Assembly (NCBI GenBank): GCA_033557465.1
Contig: CM066033.1
Span: 911,488,808 to 911,552,807 of the forward strand
Direction: 5' to 3'
Length of the DNA stretch: 64,000 nt
Origin: Ichthyophis bannanicus
Lineage: Eukaryota > Chordata > Amphibia > Gymnophiona > Ichthyophiidae
Shown: positions 45,226-55,714 of the stretch, piece after piece
Layout of the letters: every line of letters starts with the position of its first letter
Numbering within the stretch: position 1 is the stretch's first letter
The notes under the pieces: generated by a model
Database searches by the model: none
The model's input: the letters and a program-made list of their open reading frames with translations, nothing else
Told to the model about the DNA's origin: nothing
Translations under genes and position numbers: made by a program

Positions 45226-45878
45226 TGTAGCAGCAAAGCGCAGACAAACCAATGATACCAGGAGTCTGTTCAGAAGGTCCAAATCATCTATTTGTGCACA
45301 AGTCTCGAACCAGTCAATTTCAAAATGGCTGAGCAAAGTTTTCAAGCATTACAACAACTTTTATAGACTTCTGTTCCATTCTAGGTATAGAAAAACATTT
45401 CAATGGTCCCGGTAACCTCCCGTACCCCTTCCATTGGTCCCGGTACTGATAAGTTTATCCAATTATGTCCCTTCTGTGGGCATGACACCTGCATGCCCCC
45501 CTTCTAGTCCCAATTACAATGGTCAGTTCATCAACTTGTTACTTTCACACTCTCAAGGCCATATAGCCAATTTGTGCATGCAGAGGAGCAGGGCTCTGCA
45601 ACTCATCTGTCAGCACTCCCAATTATTTCTTTGCAGATGTATTTTTTCTTATCAGTAACTTTTAAACATGTCTTTCTGTATTTTTCCATCTTTCTGCTCT
45701 GCAGTTCTGCCTACCTAAGCTAATTCAATACTTCTACTGAGTTCTATCTTACAATAGCAGCATATTGGGGGATGTGCAATCCTATATGCCTCTCCACAGG
45801 CCTCATTTACAGGTCAAGCTAGCCATGCTGGCCTGCTTATGTTCAGACACCGTGGGTCACAGGCCTGCCCCTGCCACA
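45226..45878 (-). repeat. Provirus 5' LTR
   Basis: Pairs with 31443-32104 at very high identity. The polyadenylation hexamer is AATAGA here where the 3' LTR has AATAAA. Plus-strand ORFs in both LTRs are identical shadows, not genes. Confidence 0.93.
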
Positions 45879-46860
45879 GATAAAGAAAGACTAAAAGATT
45901 TCTAAATTACTATAATCCAGTGCCAACGGCCAGGCACATTAGGAACTACTACAAACACTGCCCATTTAGAACCCATAGCAAACCCGACTTATCGTAACAG
46001 CACTACCAGGACTCACAAAGCACCATACCCTACCTATCAAAAGGCAACACTGCAAATATTAAACCAATACATTTCAGAGAACAACAATACATGACCTACT
46101 GGGGAAAGAGAACAAGTAGCAATGTCAAATAGGAATTACATAAACAGAATACCTCAGCTCATTTACACATGCAGAACAGACCATCACCAAACAAGGAATC
46201 ACAATTAGAAACAGGAAGACAATAATTAAACTGGGAACCCCAAAAGTCAAACTTGGAATGTACAACAATTTCTGTAGAAATAAAACTATAAATTAATTTC
46301 CTCTTGTACTAAATAAAGCGCAGATGTTAATGATTCACATTTCCCAGAGCTGACATATTCCAGTTAATAAATTCAAAATAAAGAGATATTTTTCTACCTT
46401 TTGTGCATTTTTTTTCCAGTTGCAATTGCTCCGGACACTTTCTTCTGGTTTCTTCGTGTCTTCTGCTAACTCTCCATCATCTGCTGTCCATTTGTCCTTT
46501 CTTCTCTCTTCTAGGTTTTTTTTCCATTCTCTCTCTACATCTGCTTTAACATACTAATCTTTCTCCTTTTGTTCTTTCCTCATTCCTATTTCATCCACTC
46601 AAATTTTACCCCTCCATCCTCAATTCCCACTTACTCTCCCAATACCCGGTCAATTGAAGATTTTTCTTCCCTCCCACACAAAATATTTTTTCCCCTCTCT
46701 ATTTCACTTTCCCAGCCCCTTCGCATTCTAATCCTCCCCCAACATCAGCTCCCTTCTAGTTGCAGCCCCACCCAGCATCTGCTCCCATCTAGTCTCCGCA
46801 TCAGTCCTGCTCCCCATCTATTTCCAGTCCTATCCGAGTCCCTCCATCAGCTCATTTCCA
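45879..46860. other. hAT interior, unassigned
   Basis: AT-rich to about 46400, then pyrimidine-rich grading into the minisatellite. No ORF of interest. Confidence 0.45.
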
Positions 46861-48040
46861 ATCCCAGCCCCCCATCAGCTGATTTCTAGTCCTTTCCTAG
46901 CCCCACCATCAGCCCATGTCAAATCCTAGCTCCCCTCCACTCAGCCCATTTCCAATCCAAGCCCCCAATGAGCCTACTTCCAGTTCTAGCCCCTCCATGA
47001 GTCCATTTCATTCCAAGCCCCCACCACAGCCCATTTCCAATCTCAGAACCCCCAACAGCCCATTTCCAGTCCTATCCTAGCATCTCCATCAGCCCATTTC
47101 CTGTCCTAGCTTCCCCCCCATTCAGCCCATTTCCAGTCCTAGCTCCCCCTCACAGCCCATTTCCATTCCAAGCCCCCTCCCCATCAGCTATTTGCAGTTC
47201 AAGTCCCCTTCCACTCAGCCCATTTCCATTCCAAGCCCCCGTCCCCATCAGCTATTTGCAGTTCAAGTCCCCCTTCCACTCAGCCCATTACCAGTCCTAG
47301 CCCCCCCCAGCCCATTCCCAGTCCTACGCCTCCATCAACCCACTTCCAGTCATAACCCCCATCACCCCATTTTCAGTCTTAGCCCCCACATCTCCCATTA
47401 CCAGTCCTAACCCCCCCATCAGCCCATTTCCAGTCCTAGCTCCCTCCCCCACAGCCCATTTCCAGTCTCAGCACCCCCCAACAGCCCATTTCCAGTCCTA
47501 TCCCCCCATCAGCACATTACCAGTCCTAACCCCCCCATCAGCCCATTTCCAGTCATAGCCCCCCATCAGCCCACCTCCAGTCCTAACCCCCATCAGCACA
47601 TTTCCAGTCTTAGCCTCCCCCATAGCACATTACCAGTCCTAACTCCCCCATATCCCATTACCAGTCCTAACCCCCCATTTGCCCATTTCCAGTTTTAGCC
47701 TCCCCCATAGCCCATTACCAGTCCTAACTCCCCCATAGCCCATTACCAGTCCTAACCCCCCTCCTCAGCCCATTTCCAGTCCTAGCCCCCCCCCAGCCCA
47801 TTTCCAGTCCTAACCCCCCATCAGCTCATTTCCAGTCTTAGCCCCCCCATAGCCCATTACCAATCCTAACCCCCCATCAGCCCACCTCCAGTCCTAACCC
47901 CCCCATCGGCCCATTACACTGTTCAACATTGAAATCGTTACTGACTTTAAAAGGCCCTAATCTGTAGTATCTTGGTGAGCTGAACACGAATATAACATTA
48001 AAAAAAAATTATTGACTCTCGTTTTGAAGATATTGCATGT

Positions 48041-48042
48041 AT

Positions 48043-48073
<31 letters not shown>

Positions 48074-48850
48074 TCAATTCTTATATACCGCGCTATTCAA
48101 AGTCAGTGCGGTTTACATAAAACATAACATTTGCATTACATCAGAACAGTGATATAAATGCTTACATTGTAACAGGGAAATCAACTTGGATTGAACGGGG
48201 AAGAGGAGACTAATAAGCTATTAACAGAGTTAAATAGCGGAGTTAAAAAATTGAACGTGAATATGAACTATTTACATATTTACAGGTTGGAAATAAATAG
48301 TGTAGGAAAGTGGAGACAGTGAGATGTACCCGATGTGGTAGTTGGGTATATTCTTGGTTATGAGGCAGGTTGTGAGAGTGGAGGGGGGTTAATGAGGTGA
48401 GAGAAATGAAGGAGGAATAAATGATGCTTTAAAGCTTTTCTGAATTGGGGAAGGTCCCTAATTGCTCGGAGGTGTGGGGGGAGGCTGTTCCAGATTCTCG
48501 GAGCATAGAATGCAAAGGCTCTGTTTCTGGTTAGTTGATTACACTTTATGGATTCGTGGGGGATAGTAAGGGAGTTGGCGGTTGCTGATCTTCTCAGTCT
48601 GGTGTTAGGACTGATTGTGAGGAGTGCTGAGATGGATGACGAGACAATTGGTTAATGGCCTTGAAGGTTATCAGTAGAGCTTTATAAGTGAGTCTACTGT
48701 GCAGCGGTAACCAATGGAGTTCCATCAATATGGGCGTAATGTGATCATTTCTGGCTGTGCCGCTTAGGATGCGTGCTGCTGCATTCATGGCCATTTGGAG
48801 CGGGTTAAGGGTGCTCTTAGGAAGACCATGAAGGATTATGTAGTTCATTT
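48041..48850 (-). mobile_element. LINE 3' fragment (L2-like) with ATTT tail
   Basis: Minus-strand ORF remnant LHGLPKSTLNPLQMAMNAAA, then MELHWLPLHSRLTYKALLIT, an L2/CR1-group RT tail. The 3' UTR contains the ataccgcgctattcaaagtc phrase (plus strand) and an ATTT microsatellite at 48041-48075. Confidence 0.8.
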
Positions 48851-49191
48851 TTGATTATGTAGTTCATTTTTGACGTTTCACCATGTAAATTTATCCAGTA
48901 GGACATCAACAACATCTCAAATAAGCCTTGAATGATCTTATATTGCATCATATTGCATAATACCAGCATGCACACATCATCCAGAGTTGATTGCATCATT
49001 TTCTGATGCAATGCAATACTACTGCCAGACAGCTGCTGAAGCCATCTGACGTCAGCAGTGTACTATACACAGTCGGAAAGGTTGAGCATTTAAAATATTT
49101 CAGTCTGTGTTCGAGACAGTTTAAGCTACTGTTACATGTAACTTTTATTAATCATATAATTTTAGCCATTTAGGTACAATACAGAACAGTA

Positions 49192-51039
49192 ATGCCGCAA
49201 AAGTGCATTAATACTGTTGACAATTTCTGCTACATTTGTGGGGAAGTGACAGCCAACCAGAAGAAAAGTATCACTTCTCAACTGAAGAAGGCATATCATC
49301 TTTACTTCGGATGCAAGATTGGTGACCAAGACAAGCCTTGGGCCCCGCATACATGCTGCGCTACATGTACAACACAGCTTTCACAGTGGTTGAATTGCAA
49401 AAGACCATCAATGCCGTTTGCAGTCCCCATGGTGTGGAGAGAGCTAAGCAACCACATAAATGACTACTACTTCTGCTTGGTTCCTCCTCTTTCCAGCAGA
49501 ATAACGAAGCAAAAGAAGTCGTGCCTACCCAAACATTCCGTCTGCATTGAGACCAGTTCCACATGGTGAGGGACTTCCTATTCCAGAACCTCCATCAGAA
49601 TATTCTCGATTCATCTGATGAGGACAAAGGTGAGCCAACCTGTTCTTCTCCTGGTCCATCAGCATGCAGTGACCCAGATTTTCACTGGGATGCATACCAA
49701 CTCCACACAGAATAACACAGGAAGAACTAAATGACCTGGTTCATGATTTGGACTTATCCAAGAACAAGGCACAATTGCTAGGATCAAGACTCCAATAATG
49801 GAATCTTCTAGAAGAAGATGTCAACATTACTTCATATCGAAAGCGCCACCAGCAGTTGGAGCCTTTCTTCAAAAAGGAAAGTAATCTGGTATTCTGTTCC
49901 GTTATTGAAAGCCTCATGAATGCCTTAAAAATCACTCATGACCCACAAGACTGGAGACTATAGACTCTTTGAAACCAAGTTTGAAGGCTGTGCTTTTGAA
50001 CAATGGAAACCGTCTTCCATCTAGTCCAGTAGCGCATGCCATCCACATGAAAGAGACATACGATAACTTAAAGCATCTACTGACTTCCATTAACTATAAC
50101 AAGTACAGCTGGCACCTCTGTGGTGACTTGAAGGTAGTTGCCCTTTTAATGGGACTGCAGCAGGGATATATAAAATACATGTGTTTCTTATGTGAGTGGG
50201 ATAGCCGAGCAAGGGATTGGCACTACTTGCGGAAGGAATGGAATCGCAGACAAAATATAACAGTTGGAGAGAAGAATATCCAGCACCCAGCTCTGGTTGA
50301 GGCTCACTAAATCCTGCTACCACTCCTTCACACCAAACTAGGTTTGATGAAAAACTTTGTGAAAGCCATGGACCGCACTTCGCTAGCTTTCCGATACCTG
50401 CATGAAAGGTTCCCTCGACTCAGCGAAGCAAAGATTAAAGAGGGAGTTTTTGTGGGTCCTCAGATTCGAGAGCTCTTCAAAGATGACCGGTTCAACAACT
50501 TTCTACAGGGTGATGTGAAACAAGCATGGAATGCTTTTCGCCTAGTGTCAACAAACTTTCTTGGGAATGTTAGGGCAGAAAACTACAAGGAACTACTAGA
50601 AGACATGCTGATGCAGTATCAGAAACTTGGCTGCAATATTTATTTATTTATTTATTATTTATTTATTACAATTTCTTATATACCGCACTATTGTCAGCGC
50701 GGTTTACATACAACAAAATGACCATAACAAACTGTTTGGCTTCACATAGAACAGGAGAAAACAACTTGGATAACATGCTTTTGCTTTACATAGAACAGGA
50801 GTATGTCTCTAAAGATCCATTTCCTTGATTCCCATCTTGATTTCTTTCCTGACAACTGTGGTATGGTTAGTGATGAACAGGGCGAACGTTTTCACCAGGA
50901 TATCACAACGATGGAGCAAAGATACCAGGGAAAATGGTCCACTACAATGCTGGCTGACTACTGCTGGACACTCCCCAGAGAAGCTCCCGAACAGCTGTAC
51001 AAGAGACAGGCGAAAAAAAATCTAAGAAGTAGTCTATGA
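49192..51039 (+). pseudogene. Unclassified transposase of the CACTG element
   Basis: Four plus-strand segments in changing frames make one degraded protein. 49192-49569 has Cys pairs like a zinc finger (NFCYICGEVTANQKK, APHTCCATCTTQLSQWL). 49735-49960 continues with DLDLSKNKAQLLGSRL-like wording in another frame. 49969-50310 reads SLKAVLLNNGNRLPSSPVAH, SWHLCGDLKVVALLMGLQQG and CFLCEWDSRARDWHY. 50344-50635 reads KNFVKAMDRTSLAFRYLHER and KIKEGVFVGPQIRELF. 50803-51039 reads MSLKIHFLDSHLDFFPDN, SDEQGERFHQD and LADYCWTLPRE. The same family occurs as uncharacterised proteins in several animal genomes (from memory). The Asp of GDLKV, Asp of EWDSR and Glu of QGERFH are candidate catalytic residues, by inference only. 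Confidence 0.75.
50637..50802 (-). repeat. LINE 3' tail fragment inside the transposase
   Basis: Starts with TATT/TTTA repeats and contains cttatataccgcactattgtcagcg. It splits the transposase between KLGCN and MSLKIHF. Confidence 0.8.
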
Positions 51040-51584
51040 CTTGTTTTTTTACAGGTATTAACCAAAGGCCTATTATATTTGCTATTGACATGTATTTTGT
51101 GATGTAAACATTAATTCTTGTAGATTACAAAATAACTAGAACCAACTTTGCAATTTCACTGTCATATTCGTGTTCAGCATATAAAAATTGATAAGAAATG
51201 ACTATTTTTATTTCAGTAACATGACTTTTGTAAAAATTTGTTGACCAGTGTTACCAGTCATAACCCCCCCATCAGCCCATTTCCGGTCCTAGCCCCCCCC
51301 CCCCATAGCTCATCGCCAGTCCTAACCCCCCATCAGCCCATTTCCAGTCCTAGCCCTCCCATAGCCCATTACCAGTCCTAACCTCCCCATCAGCCCATTT
51401 TCAGTCCTAGCCCCCCCATAGCCCATCGCCAGTCCTAACCCCCCATCAGCCCATTTCCAGTCCTAGTCCCCCCATAGCCCATTACCAGTCCTAACCCCCC
51501 CATCAGCCCATTTCCAGTCCTAGAACCACCCCCCAGCCCATTGCCAGTCCTAACTCCCCTCCCCCCATCAGCCCAGGGAAACTT

Positions 51585-52015
51585 TACAACAAAAAACTAA
51601 CTTGCTGCTGCTGCCGCTGCCGCCCTGGCAGCGGCAGAATCAAGTGTCTCCCGTGGGGTCCCCACCCGCCCAACAGAGCCCTCCCTCCTGTCCGGCAGAG
51701 CCCTCCCTGGATCACTCTCCTCGGTGCGGCTTTCAGAACCGCGAAAGGAGGGTTTCCCTCTCGTGGTTCTGTTAAGCCGGTCGGGGCTGATGGGAAACAA
51801 GAAATGCCTGTTCCCACCAGCCCCAGCGGGCTTAACCGATCAGCGAGAGGGAAAGAGTCCCCTTCGCGGCTCTGAAAACCACGCCAAGGAGAGTGATTGA
51901 GGGAGGGCTCTGGTGGACAGGAGGGAGGGCTCTGTTGGGCGGGTGGGGGCCCCGTGGGAGACACTTGATTCTGCTGCTGCCAGGGCGGCAGCAGCAGCAG
52001 CAAGTTTGTTTTTTC
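51585..52015. repeat. Foldback element, ~200-bp inverted arms
   Basis: Left arm 51592-51790 (starting aacttgctgctgctgccgct) is inverted at about 51813-52010 (ending ggcagcagcagcagcaagtt). The loop is about 22 bases. It contains no gene; ORFs on the minus strand are palindrome artefacts. It lies just inside the right end of the hAT-like element. Confidence 0.85.
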
Positions 52016-52675
52016 TTTTAAAGTTTTCCTGAGCTGATGGGCAGAATGTTGTTTGTGCAGGGCCCCCTGAAACGCGGGGCCCTGTGCAAACAACATTCTT
52101 GCTCAATGGACGGGCCGGCCCTGACATCAGGGGTAAGCAACTCCAGTCTTCTAGAGTTGTTAAGTCAGTCGGGTCTTCTAGAGGCCCCAACTGAATGTGC
52201 ATGAAAACACCCCAGGCACGTAAGCCCATGGGACACCCATTTGAATAAATGTCTCTTGACCAGGGCTGACCTGTCCACTAGGTAAGCTAGGTGGCTGCTT
52301 AGGGCAGCCGACCCGAGCCGACTTTGTTGCCTGTGGCAGGCCACGTGCTTCAGCATATAGAAACTGTGGTATCGCTAGACAGAAGCACTGGGGAGGAAAA
52401 ATTAGGTATGCAGAGACAGCAAGGTTACTTACTTGCAACTGAGGTTCTTTGTGGATAGCAGGATAAGTCAGCCACACATGGGTGATGTCGTCTGACGGCA
52501 CCATGGATGGAAATGTTCTCCTCTAGCTCAGAAGAGTCTAGAAGAATCTTCTGAGCATGTGCCAGTCACTCCACCCCAGTGCCCACCCCCTTTCCTCCTC
52601 ATTCTGTTCTCCAGCTGTGGACACATTCACACTAGAGGACAGGTTCATCCTAAAGGGGAGGCGGATGGGTTTGTG

Positions 52676-52790
52676 TGGTTGACTTATCCTGCTGTCCATG
52701 GAGAACCTCCATTACAGGTAAGTAACCTCACTTTCTCCACGGATAAGCAGGATGAGTCAGCCACACATGGGTGACTCCCTAGTCGAGGGC
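52676..52790 (-). repeat. Internal complementary region of the DIRS-like element
   Basis: The first half (ttatcctgctgtccatggag to ggtaagtaacctcac) is complementary to the outer left end 52417-52460. The second half (tttctccacggataagcagg to catgggtgac) is complementary to the outer right end 61575-61620. Confidence 0.85.
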
Positions 52791-52799
52791 TGTGAAGGT

Positions 52800-54940
52800 A
52801 TGCTTCTTGTAGGAATTGTGATCCTCCTTTACAGCCTGCAAGCTGTGGTAGGATGAAGCGCCAGGTTTGATCAGATGACTGAGAGATATCCCCAGATGGT
52901 GCCGCAATAGTGATCTGTGTTTGGCACACCCAGTGTCGTGTCATCTTGGTATGACCGCCACCAGACGTCCGGCTAACACCCCTGAGCATCATGGAGGAAG
53001 GATGCGTGATCTTGTGGCATCTGGTTCCTATGGGATGTTGGCACCTGCTTCTTTGGTGTCTGGCGCATGGAACCTTTCTGGGTGGCACAAGAAAGAGGCT
53101 CCCTGGGAACAGGCTTCAGTTGTTCCAGGAAAGCCTTATCTCAGGTCAAGAAGACTGCCTTCTAGGGACTAGACCAAGAATGCTACTGGGGCAAGAGTGC
53201 CACTTGCACCCTATGCAACCCGGAGATACTCTGGAGTTAATGGCAAGTGGCCCTTGTCCTGGAGGGTGACACCTTAGCACCAGGTCCCGCCTTGCCCTTA
53301 GCACGAGGTAAGTGTGTCGCAGTAGTTGTTGGGTGAATGCTGTGGTGTTCCCTGCTGCAGCCGCAGGGGTTGTGTGCTGGTGGAGGCCATGGGTATGTTA
53401 TAGGCCTATTGGTCTGTGGGCCCAGTAAGAGGCACCTTTATGTTATTGGTGCTGGACTACTAGTTTTCTTTTTTTCTTTTTGTATCGGCAGTCTTTGCTA
53501 TCATTCATGCACCAGGGGGAGTATGGGCTTCTCTAAGTGGCTAAAGAGACGGTCTTCTTGAGGATCCAGAGTCCATCTTGTCCTGAGGGTAGAAAGAAGG
53601 TTAATCAGGACATAAATTCTCCAATGGCTGTGGAGCAAGAAGGGTGGAGGATGACAGTGGGAAAACATATGGAAACCTCCATGTTCTTACCAGGTCTTGG
53701 GGGTATGCAGAATGTAAAGCCCTGGCTGGTGATAGCTCTGGTCACCACAGTACAGTGGTGCAATGTGTACCTCTGAGTCAAGGCTGACTCCTGATGACCC
53801 AGCACCACCTGGGTGGTGTTGACTGTTGGACTGGAGGTAGAATGCCAGGCCCCTCCCCCCCTTTTTTTTGGTAGCAAGGGGAGTGCTACTAGGAGTCCTG
53901 GTCTGGCCATTGGGCTATTCCTCCCGCTGGTGGTTGTGGTTGGTAGGGGCCTACTCACCGTCCTATGCATGTGGCCCCCCATGACCTTGTCTAGGGTGAT
54001 GGTGGGGCTTCCACCCAGCTTATTAGGAACTGTTGTGGCCCCACTAAGTGGACTATGGCCATTTGACTCCTGTTTGGAGGTAGGACTGCTGCTCCACCCT
54101 ATGTATGGTGCTGGAGAAGCAGACCAGTTGTTCTCTGCTGGTGGGAGGAGTTGCAGGGCACGGTGCTTGTGCACTCAATGGTCAAGTTCTAAGGCAGCAG
54201 TGCAGCCTGGGGAGGGCCCTGGTAGTCAGTGTGTATTCTCCAACCTGAGTCCCGTATCTGCACTAACTCGGTGCTCCAGAACGGACCCTGGTTCTGCAGG
54301 TGTGGGCCTCCTGGGAAGTTGTGGCAAGAGCAGCAATAGCTCTGGTTCTATCACCACAGATAAGGAATGCCAATATTTAGGCCAGGTTTACTCTGGTGGG
54401 AGACAGCAGGAGTCAGCCCGAAGACAGTACATGCCATTTATGCACCATCGGGAGACCCTACTGGCAGGGCAGTGTTGGGTGCCATCTGGAGGGGGGGGGG
54501 GGGATGCCCCAAGAGGGGTTTAGGATCTCTTCTGGGCCAGGTCTCCCTCATCAGATTGGTGACTGCTTGATCAAATCAGACTCCATGTTGGGGCCTGAGG
54601 CTGTTGGTTGTGAAGGGGGGAGTTTGACATGGCATCCCTAGAACCACAGCGGACTCATTTCACACTGTGGGAGTCTTACCAGAGATCTTTCTCAGTGTGA
54701 GACCTGATTTTCATAGTAATGAGTATAATGATAATGAACAGGGCTAAGGATCTGTACCGGTGCTGATGGGGTATGGTCCTCCATCTGAGGGGATGGAGTT
54801 ACAATGCAACCCATTTAGTCCTGATAAAAGGGAATATTTCTACACACACTTTTTTTTCCCTTTTCAGTCAGAGGTGAGTTTTTAACTTGTGACTTTAAGG
54901 TTAGCAAGCAGCAACTTACCAAGAAGCCATCAGGTCTCTC
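52800..54940. other. DIRS-like element interior, no recognised gene
   Basis: Several ORFs of 60-236 codons on both strands, the longest at 53813-54523 (+). None has recognisable motifs or the composition of DIRS proteins, so they look like chance frames in GT-rich sequence. Confidence 0.5.
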
Positions 54941-54944
54941 TTTT

Positions 54945-55345
54945 TTTGAGGGGTTACCGGAGGATGTGGTAAAGCTGCAGTGTAGCTGGGTTAACAAAAC
55001 AAGGTGGTTTGGACCAGTCTGTGGCAGGAAAGGTTAAACTGTACCCAAAGTTAAGCTGTGTTCAAAGTTATACATCACAAAGTTTTTGTTACTTTCTTCT
55101 ATGTAAAGTTGTTGTTATATTGCTCTATATGAACCACTTTGACTTAAGAGGTATAAAAAAACAGCTAAATAAGTAAATAAATCTGGGAAATGCACTGTTT
55201 ACCCCAGGACAGGCATTGTGGGACCTATGTGCCTTTTTGAGAAGCTGACAGGTACCTGTGACCTGGATTGGCTATTGTTGGAACAGGATACTGTGCTTGA
55301 TGGACCTTGGTCTGACCCAGTATGGCATTTCTTTTGTTCTCCCTT
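54945..55345 (+). mobile_element. CR1 3' fragment
   Basis: Begins with gggttaccggaggatgtggt (the CR1 LPEDV codons) and ends with ggaccttggtctgacccagt and atggcatttcttttgttct. Plus orientation. An internal segment (about 55030-55190) with ataaataaatct is a further small insertion or divergence. Confidence 0.78.
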
Positions 55346-55700
55346 GGCTGTGAAGCCATGGAGCAGGATTTCAGTACACTCTTCTGGGTACAGTTCCAGG
55401 TAGCAGTGCTGTCCAGTATCATTGCTCCGGTTGACGCGAGCACTGGCCACTGTTTCAGCGGTAGGGGTGTCAGCACAGAAGTGTGGTAATTCTACCACAC
55501 CAGGCGAGGTCTAGGACATTTGTCTAGAACCATGCTGAAGGGATCATGAGAGCTGATGGCGCGTGGTTATTGCACCCTGGATAAGATGTAATTGCAATCA
55601 TGATTCAAGGCAAGGAGGTTGATCGCCTAAAAGCTTTTTAAACATGCATTGGGTTTAAAGAGTGTTGGAAGTCGAAACTGGCAGGCTCTTACCCTGACCC
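55346..55700. other. DIRS-like interior, short unassigned part
   Basis: No gene seen; it borders the poly(A)-like end of the L1 at about 55707. Confidence 0.45.
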
Positions 55701-55714
55701 AAAAGGTTCTTTTT

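Larger units (their letters stand above)
31443..45878 (-). mobile_element. Endogenous gammaretrovirus-like provirus
   Basis: Complete provirus on the minus strand: 5' LTR 45226-45878, primer site, gag, pro-pol, env (split by a LINE), polypurine tract, 3' LTR 31443-32104. The 4-bp target duplication is GATA (31439-31442 and 45879-45882). LTRs are nearly identical apart from a few substitutions and a 9-bp length difference, so insertion is recent relative to the other elements here. Gag and Pol share a frame separated by an amber codon, as in gammaretroviruses. Pol has two premature stops and env is disrupted, so it cannot be functional. Confidence 0.93.
47917..51250 (+). mobile_element. CACTG-ended DNA transposon with unclassified transposase
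   Basis: Ends CACTGTTCAACA (47917) and TGTTGACCAGTG-like (ttgttgaccagtg to 51250) are inverted. Inner inverted matches include gctgaacacgaatat (left, about 47982) against atattcgtgttcagc (right, about 51163). A 3-bp target duplication TTA (47914-47916, 51251-51253) restores the minisatellite unit cccattaccagtcc. CACTG ends with a 3-bp duplication suggest the CACTA/Mirage/Chapaev group. Two LINE 3' fragments (48041-48850 and 50637-50802) have inserted in it. The plus-strand transposase is broken. Confidence 0.78.
46861..51575. repeat. C-rich minisatellite, split by a DNA transposon
   Basis: Degenerate tandem units of about 29-30 bp of the type cccatttccagtcctaaccc followed by a C run and atcag. 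They run from about 46861 to 47916 and from 51254 to 51575, one array cut by the transposon at 47917-51250. Confidence 0.88.
31306..52123. mobile_element. hAT-like DNA transposon, 20.8 kb with nested insertions
   Basis: Ends CAGGGGCGGCCC (31306) and GGGCCGGCCCTG (52123) are inverted repeats matching at 11 of 12 bases. They are flanked by a perfect 8-bp target duplication ACATCAGG (31298-31305 and 52124-52131). Length, end sequence and 8-bp duplication fit hAT. No transposase is recognisable; the interior is a provirus, a minisatellite, another transposon and a foldback. Without the provirus and the CACTG transposon the element would be about 3 kb. Confidence 0.82.

Noticed and set aside
51584..52229. 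Minus-strand ORFs of 129-170 codons
   Set aside because: They run through the GC-rich foldback arms; the composition is repeat-driven.
53813..54523. 236-codon plus-strand ORF in the DIRS-like element
   Set aside because: No motif, GT-rich composition, and a poly-G run at its end; treated as chance.
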